From JAGOGN01 sp036652735 (lineage in GTDB: Bacteria; Bacillota; Clostridia; Lachnospirales; Lachnospiraceae), in NCBI GenBank assembly GCA_036652735.1, contig JAVVVI010000003.1, forward strand, positions 1 to 64,000: a stretch of 64,000 nucleotides of DNA, written 5' to 3'. The notes under the pieces are model-generated. The model saw nothing but the letters and a program-made list of their open reading frames with translations, searched no databases and was not told the origin of the DNA. Of this stretch, positions 1 through 7,619 are shown piece by piece. A program made the translations under genes and the position numbers. Numbering within the stretch: the first letter of the stretch is position 1; every line of letters begins with the position of its first letter.

Positions 1-32
1 TAACAAATGAAAAGATAAAGGAGATGTTCAAC

Positions 33-160
33 ATGGCAAAGAATCAAAAATCTTAGACCCCGGAATTCAAACAACAAATTGTTGATTTATATAATCAATA
101 GGGGGACGCATAATTGCGGAAGAACCCTTTTACATCGAAATACTCACATTGTCACCGCAA
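33..160 (+). pseudogene. IS3-type transposase OrfA remnant
   Basis: An ATG at 33 preceded by GGAG opens a reading frame starting MAKNQKS. It is broken by a TAG, then continues in frame as PEFKQQIVDLYN and is broken again. The stretch resembles the N-terminal helix-turn-helix of IS3-family OrfA proteins (PEFKxxIV type). Only about 40 residues remain, with several stops, so it is a decayed insertion-sequence fragment. Neither an OrfB nor clear terminal inverted repeats are seen in the window. The family assignment rests on one short motif. Confidence 0.5.
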
Positions 161-163
161 ACT

Positions 164-213
164 AAAAAACAACAGCCATAGTGCCCGTTAAAAGTCATTA
201 TGGCTGTTGTTTT
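164..213. terminator. Bidirectional hairpin beyond the Doc remnant
   Basis: AAAACAACAGCCATA and its complement TATGGCTGTTGTTTT form a long stem with a loop of about 18 bases, and T-runs lie on both strands. It overlaps the stop codon of the minus-strand Doc-like gene and probably ends its transcription. Confidence 0.7.
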
Positions 214-592
214 ACACATTTTGGTGAGAAACTATCCAGTTTAAAATTTCTTCATATTGGGACATTCCGCTTGCCACCGACAAGCCTAAATCAATCAATT
301 CCTGCTGTGTGTAAAAAATGTTAATGCCATTTAGCTTCAGTGCCATCAGCATGACAAGCATACCGATACGCTTGTTTCCGTCAATAAAAGCATGATTACT
401 CACGATTGTAAAGGCAAAACGTGCTGCTTTTTCCTCCGTGGACGGATACTACTCTACCTCTTCAAAAGCATTATAGGCACTATATACTGCGGATTCAAGC
501 AGTCCTCTGTCACGCAAACCGTCCGAACCGCCTGTTTTTTTAATAAGTTTGCTGTGAATGGTAATGATTTCGTCTACTGTGAGAAATATCAT
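212..592 (-). pseudogene. Doc/Fic-family toxin with in-frame amber stop
   Basis: The minus-strand frame from ATG at 592 gives a Doc-like protein starting MIFLTVDEIITIHSKLI. It contains GGSDGLRDRGLLESA and ends with the Fic core HAFIDGNKRIG, which matches the HxFxDGNKR motif that binds the phosphate donor. A TAG at 451-449 interrupts the frame between FEEVE and YPSTEEKAA, and the frame is otherwise intact (about 126 codons). Doc toxins modify translation factors such as EF-Tu. The start overlaps the antitoxin stop by ATGA, which is typical coupling. It is probably inactive unless the stop is read through, because the restart at 403 lacks the N-terminal half. A sequencing error is possible. Confidence 0.8.
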
Positions 593-840
593 TTTGCCAA
601 CTCCTGAAAGGCTTCCATGTTTTCAGAAATAAGCAAATCGGCGGTATCTGCTATCTTCTGTTCACGTAACTGTCTTGCCTGTCTGATTTCATCATATTCA
701 TCAAAATCAACCACCACGTAGCGTGGTTTGTTGTTTTTTAAAATAACGGCGAGACCATTTTCATCTACCATACGCACCACCTTTGAAAAGTTTTGGTTTG
801 CGTCAGTCATAGGAACAAGCATGTTTGTGTTTACCATCAT
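589..840 (-). CDS. Phd/YefM-family antitoxin
   Basis: A protein of 83 residues with the Phd/YefM N-terminal fold (NTNMLVPMTDANQNFSKVVRMVDENG, then KNNKPRYVVVDFDEYDEI). The family binds DNA through the N-terminal half and neutralises Doc or RelE-type toxins with the acidic C-terminal tail, here ISENMEAFQELAK. The start at 840 is chosen because GAGGTG lies 6 bases upstream; a longer frame to 870 has no better site. It overlaps the broken Doc gene by four bases and is expected to autorepress its promoter. With the toxin interrupted it may be a relic, or it may still protect against related toxins. Confidence 0.85.
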   Translation of the reverse strand: MMVNTNMLVPMTDANQNFSKVVRMVDENGLAVILKNNKPRYVVVDFDEYDEIRQARQLREQKIADTADLLISENMEAFQELAK

Positions 841-858
841 AATTATCACCTCAATTAT

Positions 859-887
859 AGTATATGCCAAAAGTAGGATAAAAACAA
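859..887 (-). promoter_or_regulatory. Promoter of the Phd/Doc pair
   Basis: On the minus strand, TTGTTT and TATACT are separated by 17 bases, just upstream of the antitoxin ribosome-binding site. A second TATAAT-like box overlaps downstream. Confidence 0.55.
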
Positions 888-952
888 CCTATATTATTAA
901 ATTTAAAAAATGGAAAAAAATATTTGATTACGTATCTCAAAAGCAATCCTAA

Positions 953-1235
953 AATAGAGCGATAATTGAGACTGACATTCCGAATTTTCGATTTCTGTCG
1001 AGTGAATTAACAGAAAGTCTATTTACTTTCAACTATCAAAATGGTGAGACAAAGGTTGAATTAATAGCAGTTGATGATAAATTTTATCGAACATTATGTG
1101 ACCGAGCAGGATTTGGTTACATATCCGGTCAGAATTATTGTTCCTGATGTTACGGTCAGAGGTTTTGACTGGTTTAGTGAACCACAGGATGAGCAGGGGT
1201 ATACAGTGAGTATCGCACGAACAGATGTTATGTAA
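953..1235 (+). pseudogene. Frameshifted fragment of an unrecognised protein
   Basis: Two consecutive open stretches in different frames make plausible protein. 953-1147 reads IETDIPNFRFLSSELTE and later DDKFYRTLCDRAGFG. 1119-1235 reads TYPVRIIVPDVTVRG and later FSEPQDEQGYTV, then stops. Shifting frame near 1110-1120 joins them. There is no convincing start codon or ribosome-binding site. I do not recognise the family. Together with the transposase remnant and broken toxin, it suggests a decayed accessory insertion. The rest of 888-1302 shows nothing else convincing. Confidence 0.4.
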
Positions 1236-1302
1236 CGAAGTGTGATACTGGACTACTACTATGTTTGCATTGACGCATAAAAAGATTCGAACTGAGAACA
1301 AC

Positions 1303-1331
1303 TTGATTTTTTTTAAGATTGGATCTATAAT
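1303..1331 (+). promoter_or_regulatory. SigA-type promoter of the csoR operon
   Basis: TTGATT (1303-1308) and TATAAT (1326-1331) are 17 bases apart. The predicted start of transcription falls inside the palindromic operator that follows. Confidence 0.8.
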
Positions 1332-1335
1332 TTCC

Positions 1336-1356
1336 ATATCCCCCCATAGGGGATAT
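1336..1356. promoter_or_regulatory. Palindromic CsoR/RcnR-type operator
   Basis: ATATCCCC and GGGGATAT form a perfect inverted repeat with a five-base C-rich centre. C/G-tract palindromes of this kind are the known binding sites of CsoR/RcnR/FrmR-family repressors. It sits directly after the -10 box, where binding would block transcription of the repressor gene and the transporter behind it. Confidence 0.8.
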
Positions 1357-1369
1357 GAGGAGGTGCAAA

Positions 1370-1639
1370 ATGGAACATCATCATGAAAATTCAAAGATAG
1401 TGATTAATCGTCTTTCAAGAGCAATTGGACATTTGGAATCTGTCAAGAAAATGGTGGAGGATGACAGAGATTGCAGCGAAGTTCTTATCCAAATTGCCGC
1501 TGTAAAATCAGCAGTAAATAACATTGGCAAAATCATCCTGCAAGACCATATCAACCATTGCATTGTAGATGCTGTGGAAACCGGAGAAAAGAAAGTGCTT
1601 GAAGATTTAGCTGTGGCCATTGATAAGTTTATGAAATAG
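1370..1639 (+). CDS. CsoR/RcnR-family (DUF156) repressor
   Basis: An all-helical protein of 89 residues from the DUF156 family, a tetrameric DNA-binding repressor released by a metal or electrophile. The MEHHHENSK start at 1370 is preferred over 1355 because GGAGG lies between the two. Conserved ligand positions are visible: Cys35 in RDCSEV, His60 in QDHINHC and Cys64. The Cys-His-Cys set fits a copper-type CsoR, but sulfide- or formaldehyde-sensing relatives share much of it, so the inducer is uncertain. An N-terminal His cluster could add a metal ligand. The operator just upstream indicates autoregulation. The next gene, a transporter, follows after 9 bases. Confidence 0.9.
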   Translation: MEHHHENSKIVINRLSRAIGHLESVKKMVEDDRDCSEVLIQIAAVKSAVNNIGKIILQDHINHCIVDAVETGEKKVLEDLAVAIDKFMK

Positions 1640-1648
1640 GAGGAGAAG

Positions 1649-2484
1649 ATGAAATCAAAGCAAAGTATAGCAACATTTTTTGCCATTTTGGCAGCAGCAT
1701 TGTATGCAATAAATGCTCCATTTTCAAAGCTGCTATTAAGAACTATTCCTCCAACTATGATGGCTGCACTGTTATATCTTGGCGCTGGAATAGGTCTTAT
1801 AATAATTGGTTTTATTCAAAAAAAGATAGGCAGTCAACGAAAGGAACGATTGTACTGGATATTGCCGCGCCAATTTTCTTAATGATAGGACTTTCTATGA
1901 CAACAGCAGCAAATGCCTCATTGCTCAACAACTTTGAAATTGTAGCAACCGGCGTTATTGCACTATTCATATTCAAGGAGTCTATATCCAAAAGGCTTTG
2001 GTTTGCCATTGTACTTGTGACTATTTCAAGCATTTTGCTGTCAATTGAAGATGTGAGCAGTTTTTCTTTTTCTTATGGATCCATCTTTGTTCTTTTGGCT
2101 TGTATTTGCTGGGGATTTGAAAACAATTGCACACGTATGATTTCGGCAAAAGATCCATTGCAAATTGTGGTTATTAAAGGTTTTTTCTCAGGATTTGGTT
2201 CTCTGATCATTGCTTTTTTACTTGGAGAAACAACAACAAATATAGGGTATATTCTTGCCACTTTATTACTGGGATTTGTGGCATACGGATTAAGTATTTT
2301 CTTTTATATTCACGCGCAACGAGAACTTGGTGCAGCGAAAACAAGCGCATATTATGCAGTTGCTCCATTTATAGGGGTGGCACTTTCTCTTGCTATATTC
2401 AGAGAATTACCCAGCGTTTCTTTTGTTGTTGCACTTGTGATTATGATTATAGGAACTTATTTTGCAGCAACAGATGGTAAGTGA
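1649..2484 (+). pseudogene. EamA/DMT-family transporter, frameshifted
   Basis: A multi-helix membrane permease of the drug/metabolite transporter family. The first part (1649 to about 1824) gives two transmembrane helices ending FIQKK. The second frame continues as TIVLDIAAPIFLMIGL and then eight further helices, ending ATDGK. The switch lies near an A7 run at 1818-1824. Total coding is about 278 codons against roughly 290-300 for the family, so a few residues may also have been lost. AGGAGG precedes the start. It probably formed an operon with the CsoR-like repressor and may have exported the inducing compound. A homopolymer sequencing error cannot be excluded. Confidence 0.8.
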
Positions 2485-2497
2485 GATGATTTTCATG

Positions 2498-2526
2498 TTG
2501 ACACAAATGGGAGAAAGTGATATGAT
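2498..2526 (+). promoter_or_regulatory. Promoter of the SPFH gene
   Basis: TTGACA (2498-2503) and TATGAT (2521-2526) are separated by 17 bases. It lies just past the transporter end and supports the downstream start at 2570. Confidence 0.75.
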
Positions 2527-2569
2527 TTTGATATCAAATAAAATCATAAAGAATACAGGAGATGAAAAC

Positions 2570-3577
2570 ATGAAAGAAAGAGTATTTAAGAACAAAAAGA
2601 ATGGTATGATATTTATGCTGCTATTTATTGTGCTTTATTTGGCAGCAGTGGGCGCAATCATAATCGGAGCCACAGTAGAGCATACAGTTTTGATTATTGT
2701 AGGTGCTATCTGGGCGTGTGTTGGCTGGATTCCATTGTTTGGATTAAAAGTGATTAAACCCCAGGAAGCATTGGTACTTACTTTATTTGGAAATTATGTA
2801 GGAACATTAAAAACAGAAGGCTTCTATTTTGTGAATCCATTCTGTGTGGCAATTAATCCTGCAGCTGCAACAAAATTAAGTCAAAGTGGGGATGTAAACA
2901 ATACGATTGCTAAAGTAATGAATACGGGTACAACAAATGATTCTAATACTGTTTCAGCAACCAATAAAAAAATTTCCTTGAAAATTATGACATTAAATAA
3001 TAATCGCCAGAAAGTGAATGACTGTTTAGGAAATCCGGTAGAAATTGGGATTGCGGTTATGTGGCGTGTAGTGGATACAGCTAAGGCCGTATTTGATGTA
3101 GATAATTATAAGGAATACCTATCGTTGCAATGTGATAGTGCATTACGTAACATCGTAAGAATTTATCCATATGACATGGCACCAAATGTAGATACAACGG
3201 GAGATGGCATTGCAGATGAAGGAAGCCTTCGGGGTTCCAGTGAAATTGTTGCAGGGCGTATCAAAAAGGAAATTCAGGAAAAAGTTACAGAAGCAGGTTT
3301 GGAAATTATAGAGGCTCGTATCACCTACCTGGCATATGCACCGGAGATTGCGGCAGTTATGCTGCAAAGACAACAAGCCTCAGCGATTGTAGATGCCCGC
3401 AAAATGATTGTGGATGGAGCTGTTGGAATGGTAGAAATGGCACTAGAGCAGCTTAATCAGAAAAATGTAGTTGAATTAGATGAGGAACGTAAAGCAGCGA
3501 TGGTTTCGAATCTATTAGTGGTACTTTGTGGCAATCATGATGTTCAGCCGATTGTCAACTCTGGCAATTTGTATTAA
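2570..3577 (+). CDS. SPFH/Band-7 domain membrane protein
   Basis: A 335-residue protein with two N-terminal hydrophobic segments (about residues 12-60), then a Band-7 domain beginning around GLKVIKPQEALVLTLFG. The domain continues with a beta-rich core and a helical segment (LQRQQASAIVDARKMIVDGA). SPFH proteins form large oligomers on the membrane and organise lipid microdomains or protease complexes. The start at 2570 is set by AGGAG and by the promoter at 2498-2526; the open frame from 2462 includes the promoter. The next gene starts two bases after the stop, and the two look co-translated. The specific client is not evident. Confidence 0.85.
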   Translation: MKERVFKNKKNGMIFMLLFIVLYLAAVGAIIIGATVEHTVLIIVGAIWACVGWIPLFGLKVIKPQEALVLTLFGNYVGTLKTEGFYFVNPFCVAINPAAATKLSQSGDVNNTIAKVMNTGTTNDSNTVSATNKKISLKIMTLNNNRQKVNDCLGNPVEIGIAVMWRVVDTAKAVFDVDNYKEYLSLQCDSALRNIVRIYPYDMAPNVDTTGDGIADEGSLRGSSEIVAGRIKKEIQEKVTEAGLEIIEARITYLAYAPEIAAVMLQRQQASAIVDARKMIVDGAVGMVEMALEQLNQKNVVELDEERKAAMVSNLLVVLCGNHDVQPIVNSGNLY

Positions 3578-3579
3578 CT

Positions 3580-3780
3580 ATGGGAGAAGTAAATAAGAAG
3601 CAAGTTCCGCTGCGGCTTTCTTCAAAATTGTACGATTCGATTGCAGGATGGGCAGAAGATGATTTTCGTTCCGTAAATGGACAGATAGAATACTTACTTT
3701 CGGAGTGTGTGAGGCAGCGTAGGAAAAATGGCAGCTATAACCCCGAACATTTGGATGAGGCACCTAAGTTGGATTTATGA
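3580..3780 (+). CDS. Arc-like ribbon-helix-helix protein
   Basis: A 66-residue protein. The N-terminus KKQVPLRLSSKLYDSIAGWA, followed by ADDFRSVNGQIEYLL, fits the Arc/MetJ ribbon-helix-helix fold: a short strand, then two helices with the SVNGQIEYLL dimer helix. Such proteins bind DNA as dimers. It begins two bases after the SPFH stop without its own strong ribosome-binding site, so translational coupling is likely. Its target is unknown. The pairing may mean that it controls the SPFH gene, but no operator is obvious. Confidence 0.75.
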   Translation: MGEVNKKQVPLRLSSKLYDSIAGWAEDDFRSVNGQIEYLLSECVRQRRKNGSYNPEHLDEAPKLDL

Positions 3781-3791
3781 TAAAGAAGAAC

Positions 3792-3821
3792 AAGGCCTAC
3801 AAAGTCTCAGCTGTAGGCCTT
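3792..3821. terminator. Hairpin between convergent genes
   Basis: AAGGCCTACA and TGTAGGCCTT form a perfect 10-bp stem with a 10-base loop. T-rich sequence follows imperfectly on either strand. It overlaps the stop codon of the minus-strand EAL gene and probably ends both transcripts. Confidence 0.65.
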
Positions 3822-5727
3822 AGTTCAATAAGAAATTTTTAGCATCATCAGATGGAAGTGGTTTGGAATAATAAAAGCCCTGAATCAGCCGGCACCCAAT
3901 GCCGATGGCAAAATCCCGCTGCTTTAGAGTTTCAACCCCTTCTGCGAGAACGCAAATGTCCAAAGAAAGAAAGGCCAATACAATATGCGTAACAATGAGT
4001 GAGGAAGATTCATTTTCTGTGGCAGATAGGATTAAACTGCGGTCCAGCTTAATGGTATCCCATGGAAGTTGTAAAACCAAAGAGATATTCGAGTACCCTG
4101 TTCCAAAATCATCCAGCTCAAATCGCAATCCCTGATGGTACATTCTAATAATAAAACTTTTCACCATATTATAATTTTCAGCAAGAATACTTTCGGTTAG
4201 TTCGATTATTATTTTGGAAAAAGGAACGTTGTGGCGTTTTATGATAGCAAGGACTTTTTCCTCGAAATTTTCATCTGAAAATTGCACAGCAGAGAAATTA
4301 ATATGTATAGCTGAAAAGTTGACATTTGCATCTAGGAGTTCATTAATAAATAAACATAATTTCTCCATGATCTGATAAGTCAGAGGCACAATTAATCCGG
4401 TGCTTTCCGCAACCGGTATAAATTCTTCGGGTGAAAGAAAGCCAAGAGATGAATTCGGTATACGGGCCAGAGATTCAGCAAACAAGAATCTGGAGGAATT
4501 TACATCATAAATTGGCTGATAATACAGGACAATATCATTGTTGGCAATAGTATTTTTTAGTATTTCAATAATATTTTCTCTTCGGTGAATATCAGCAATC
4601 ATTTGGGAAGTGCAGTATACATAGGTGTTTTCTACCATTTGTTTGGCACATAGAACGGCATGTTCAACTCCAAGAATGATTTCTTCCACACTGTCAAAAC
4701 TTGTGTTATGTGGAGCAATGCCAATGGCTGCAAATACTGTGACATGATAATCCAGGATATTCCAAGTGGAATTCATACGAGTTAAGATAACAGACGTGAG
4801 AGTGTCTATATCTTGGTCTTCATCAATCAGTATTGCAAATTCATCACCACTAAACCGGTACAATTGAGCATTCTTTGTGACACTTCTCAAAAAGTCAGCA
4901 ATTTGCTGCAGAATTAAGTTGCCACAGGTTTGTCCAAGACGATTGTTAATTACCTTAAATCTTTTCAAGGAAATCACTAGAAGCGATGATTTCTTTTTTT
5001 GTGTGAGATTTAGATTCAGCATATCTAAAAGTACCTGACGGGTGGGGACATTGGTTAAGGCATCCAATGAAATTTGCTTGTTTTCAAGTGTCAGATATAT
5101 AATAATCAGCACACAGGCCGTAGCGGTGCCGGAAAAAATCAGATTGTTAAAAATCTGCTGAAGTCCAATAGCAAGGAACGCTGCAATTGGAAAGGCAGTA
5201 AGGGTAAGACGTTCCAGTCTTGTAACTTTAAAACATCTCATATTAGAGAATATGAACACGATCAGGCAGTAAATGTAAGTGTTTATAAATGCAAGTGCAA
5301 TCCATGGACCACGCACATATCCAACAGTCGGAATTACATTGAAGATAAGGTGTGAGAATGGATTTGATAATACAACGAGCAAATATAGTACCGTTGGAAT
5401 AAGGCCAAACATTGACATTTGAATAAATTTTCTCCTGTCTTCAGTCAGAACACTAAAGCTATAGAGTAGAAAAAGAATACCGTAAACAGGTGTTGTTAAG
5501 TAATAAATCATAAATATGACCCATTGGAACCACAGTGGGAAAAACATGTGTTCCATTAGAACAAAGGCGGTAATAATATTAAATAATACAGTTACGATAC
5601 TGCCAATGAAGCAAAGCTTAAATAGAAATTTTCGTAATGTAGGTAGCACATTTTTTGTTCTTGCATAATAAAATACAATGGAAATGATTACAAGAGCTGT
5701 GCATTCCGGAGCAATATTCCATCTCAT
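3820..5727 (-). CDS. Membrane GGDEF-EAL protein, probable c-di-GMP phosphodiesterase
   Basis: A 635-residue protein. Residues 1-215 hold about seven hydrophobic segments, a membrane sensor of unknown ligand. A GGDEF domain follows (about 225-380) whose signature is FSGDEF rather than GGDEF, so cyclase activity is doubtful. The EAL domain (about 395-630) keeps the catalytic set: ESLAR, INFSAVQF, IELTES, the DDFGTGYS loop, KLDRS and AEGVET. The likely reaction is hydrolysis of cyclic di-GMP to pGpG, with the altered GGDEF domain as a possible GTP-sensing regulator. An AAAGGTGG site precedes the ATG. It is transcribed alone from the promoter at 5784-5812. Confidence 0.9.
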   Translation of the reverse strand: MRWNIAPECTALVIISIVFYYARTKNVLPTLRKFLFKLCFIGSIVTVLFNIITAFVLMEHMFFPLWFQWVIFMIYYLTTPVYGILFLLYSFSVLTEDRRKFIQMSMFGLIPTVLYLLVVLSNPFSHLIFNVIPTVGYVRGPWIALAFINTYIYCLIVFIFSNMRCFKVTRLERLTLTAFPIAAFLAIGLQQIFNNLIFSGTATACVLIIIYLTLENKQISLDALTNVPTRQVLLDMLNLNLTQKKKSSLLVISLKRFKVINNRLGQTCGNLILQQIADFLRSVTKNAQLYRFSGDEFAILIDEDQDIDTLTSVILTRMNSTWNILDYHVTVFAAIGIAPHNTSFDSVEEIILGVEHAVLCAKQMVENTYVYCTSQMIADIHRRENIIEILKNTIANNDIVLYYQPIYDVNSSRFLFAESLARIPNSSLGFLSPEEFIPVAESTGLIVPLTYQIMEKLCLFINELLDANVNFSAIHINFSAVQFSDENFEEKVLAIIKRHNVPFSKIIIELTESILAENYNMVKSFIIRMYHQGLRFELDDFGTGYSNISLVLQLPWDTIKLDRSLILSATENESSSLIVTHIVLAFLSLDICVLAEGVETLKQRDFAIGIGCRLIQGFYYSKPLPSDDAKNFLLN

Positions 5728-5783
5728 TCTATCGCCACCTTTCTTTTACCATTTTCAGAGCTATTTTTTATAATCTTGAGGGT

Positions 5784-5812
5784 ATTATATCCTATTTTGT
5801 CAACACTTTCAA
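5784..5812 (-). promoter_or_regulatory. Promoter of the GGDEF-EAL gene
   Basis: On the minus strand, TTGAAA (5812-5807) and TATAAT (5789-5784) are 17 bases apart, 57 bases before the start codon. Confidence 0.75.
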
Positions 5813-5850
5813 GTGTACATACATATAAGTTTTATTATGATAATATACAG

Positions 5851-5879
5851 TTGTTTTTACATAATTTTTAATGTATGTT
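5851..5879 (+). promoter_or_regulatory. Candidate promoter of sfsA
   Basis: TTGTTT and TATGTT are separated by 17 bases and end about 30 bases before the sfsA start. An imperfect inverted repeat (ACATACAT/ATGTATGT, about 5818-5878) spans it. Confidence 0.5.
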
Positions 5880-5911
5880 ACTATAAATGAAAAGAAAGGT
5901 TTGGTGAAAAA

Positions 5912-6592
5912 ATGATTTATGATAATATTAAAAAGGCGATTTTTTTGGACCGTCCCAATCGCTTCATTGCTCACGTTAATCTTAACGGAGAAACGAAGAT
6001 TGTACATGTGAAAAATACAGGACGATGCAAAGAACTGTTAGTACCCGGAAGCACTGTTTTTGTGGAAGAAGTATTAAGTAGTACAAGGAAGACAGACTAT
6101 GACTTAATCTCTGTTTATAAAGGAGACAGATTGATTAATATGGATAGTCAGGCACCGAACAAGGTGTTTGGTGAGTGGGTAAAAGAGGGGAAGTTTCTGC
6201 CGAATATAACGAAAATAAGGCCGGAGACAAAATATGGCAATTCAAGGCTGGATTTTTATTTGGAAACAGAGACTCAAAAAATAGTTGTAGAAGTCAAGGG
6301 TGTAACCCTTGAGGAAAATGGCATTGTACGGTTTCCGGATGCACCTACAATTCGAGGTGTCAGGCATTTAGAAGAGTTGTGTGCCGCAAAAAAAGAGGGG
6401 TATGAATCCTATGCGGTTTTCGTGGTTCAGATGAGTCCGATTATTAGATTTGAACCCAATGACAGCACACACCCTGACTTTGGGAGGACCCTTCGACAGG
6501 CAGAAAAAGAGGGAGTCCATATTCTTGCACTGGACTGTATTGTAACGCCGAACAGCATGTGTATAGGAAAACCGGTGGATGTACGGTTATAA
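5912..6592 (+). CDS. sfsA: SfsA family DNA/RNA nuclease-like protein
   Basis: 226 residues, the usual length of SfsA. Family hallmarks are an N-terminal OB-like part (DRPNRFIAHVNLNGE, then HVKNTGRCKELL) and the PD-(D/E)xK-type nuclease core with GNSRLDFYLE followed by VVEVKGVTLEENG. In E. coli SfsA was described as a sugar fermentation stimulator that binds DNA; the nuclease role is inferred from the core residues Asp, Glu and Lys, which are present here. The gene stands alone between a divergent c-di-GMP gene and a convergent LysR gene, with AAAGG before the ATG. Its biological role in Firmicutes is not settled. Confidence 0.93.
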   Translation: MIYDNIKKAIFLDRPNRFIAHVNLNGETKIVHVKNTGRCKELLVPGSTVFVEEVLSSTRKTDYDLISVYKGDRLINMDSQAPNKVFGEWVKEGKFLPNITKIRPETKYGNSRLDFYLETETQKIVVEVKGVTLEENGIVRFPDAPTIRGVRHLEELCAAKKEGYESYAVFVVQMSPIIRFEPNDSTHPDFGRTLRQAEKEGVHILALDCIVTPNSMCIGKPVDVRL

Positions 6593-6615
6593 TAAAGGAA
6601 GAAAAGGATTGAACT

Positions 6616-7485
6616 TTAATAGCGATAGTCCAAATAGCGCAGGAAATAAGTAACGGCTATGGGAGCATTTTCTTTTTTTCGTATAGCAAATCCAATGTCA
6701 CGATATGCAGGTACAGATAACTCCTTAGCAAGAATATGGTAGGGAGTTCTTTTTAAAATTAAACCGGATAGAATACCAATTCCAAGGCCGCTTTCAATCA
6801 TGGACATGAGTGCATAATCATCCCAGGTTGTAAAGTGAATCTTTGGATGTACCTGCAGGTGTGTAAGCAGCGCAAGAACTTCGGAGTCATCTTTATTCTT
6901 TGATAGTAAAAAAGGATCCTCTTCTAAGGCTTTGATTGGAAAGGATTTAATTCCGGCCAGTGGGTGGTTTTCAGGAATCACAACCAGAAGTGGATCTTTT
7001 TCTAAAAAAATTGTGTCAAATGCATTGTTTGAGGGAAGAAGCACAAACCCACAATCAATTTCTCCGGAATTCAGCCATTCTTCTATTTCTGTGTAATTTC
7101 CAAGATGAATCTCAAAATCAATGTTAGGATAATCCTTCTGAAACCGTTTCATAATATTTGGAAGCCAATGTGTGGCAGGGCTTGAAAAACTACCAATTCG
7201 AATGAGTCCGGAATCAAGATTATGAAGGTTATCAATTTGTGTTTGGAGTTTGAAATACTCGTCACAGACACTTCGAGCAAAAGGAAGAAGATGCAGGCCG
7301 TCTGACGTAATGTGAACACCGGACCGGCTTCGTTCAAGAAGTGGAAGCTTCCATTCTACTTCTAAATCACGAATCATATGGCTGATTCCGGATTGAGAAT
7401 AATTCAAGGACTTGGCAGCTTTAGTAAAACTACCATATTCTACAGTTTTTAAAAAGGCCAGATATTTTTGTATATTGGTATCCAT
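6616..7485 (-). CDS. LysR-family regulator of the aconitase X operon
   Basis: A 289-residue regulator. The winged helix-turn-helix covers about residues 1-65 (YLAFLKTVEYGSFTKAAKSL, then SQSGISHMI), followed by a two-lobe substrate-binding domain (about 90-285). The start at 7485 has AAGGAG upstream; the longer frame to 7530 runs into the divergent promoter region. LysR proteins bind the shared intergenic region, repress themselves and activate the divergent genes when a ligand binds. The divergent aconitase X operon suggests the ligand is a hydroxyproline or a derived imino acid. That assignment is inference. Confidence 0.9.
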   Translation of the reverse strand: MDTNIQKYLAFLKTVEYGSFTKAAKSLNYSQSGISHMIRDLEVEWKLPLLERSRSGVHITSDGLHLLPFARSVCDEYFKLQTQIDNLHNLDSGLIRIGSFSSPATHWLPNIMKRFQKDYPNIDFEIHLGNYTEIEEWLNSGEIDCGFVLLPSNNAFDTIFLEKDPLLVVIPENHPLAGIKSFPIKALEEDPFLLSKNKDDSEVLALLTHLQVHPKIHFTTWDDYALMSMIESGLGIGILSGLILKRTPYHILAKELSVPAYRDIGFAIRKKENAPIAVTYFLRYLDYRY

Positions 7486-7539
7486 TGAAGTTTCTCCTTG
7501 TAAACAGTATTTTGGATTCAAATTTGTCATGCAAATGAT

Positions 7540-7552
7540 GAGATAACGTCTC
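7540..7552. promoter_or_regulatory. Candidate LysR binding site in divergent promoter
   Basis: GAGATAACGTCTC is an interrupted palindrome (GAGA/TCTC arms) halfway between the LysR gene and the aconitase X operon, the place where LysR boxes normally sit. The surrounding A/T-rich DNA must contain both promoters, but no clear -35/-10 pair could be assigned. Confidence 0.4.
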
Positions 7553-7619
7553 TTTTAGAATCTATAAAATTATGATACACTTATTTTAGAAAAATAACAA
7601 GGAAAATGGAGGTCGAAAA

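Noticed and set aside
1029..1394. A minus-strand open frame of 121 codons
   Set aside because: It covers the csoR promoter and operator and a degenerate plus-strand fragment. The protein is rich in unlikely residues and has no ribosome-binding site.
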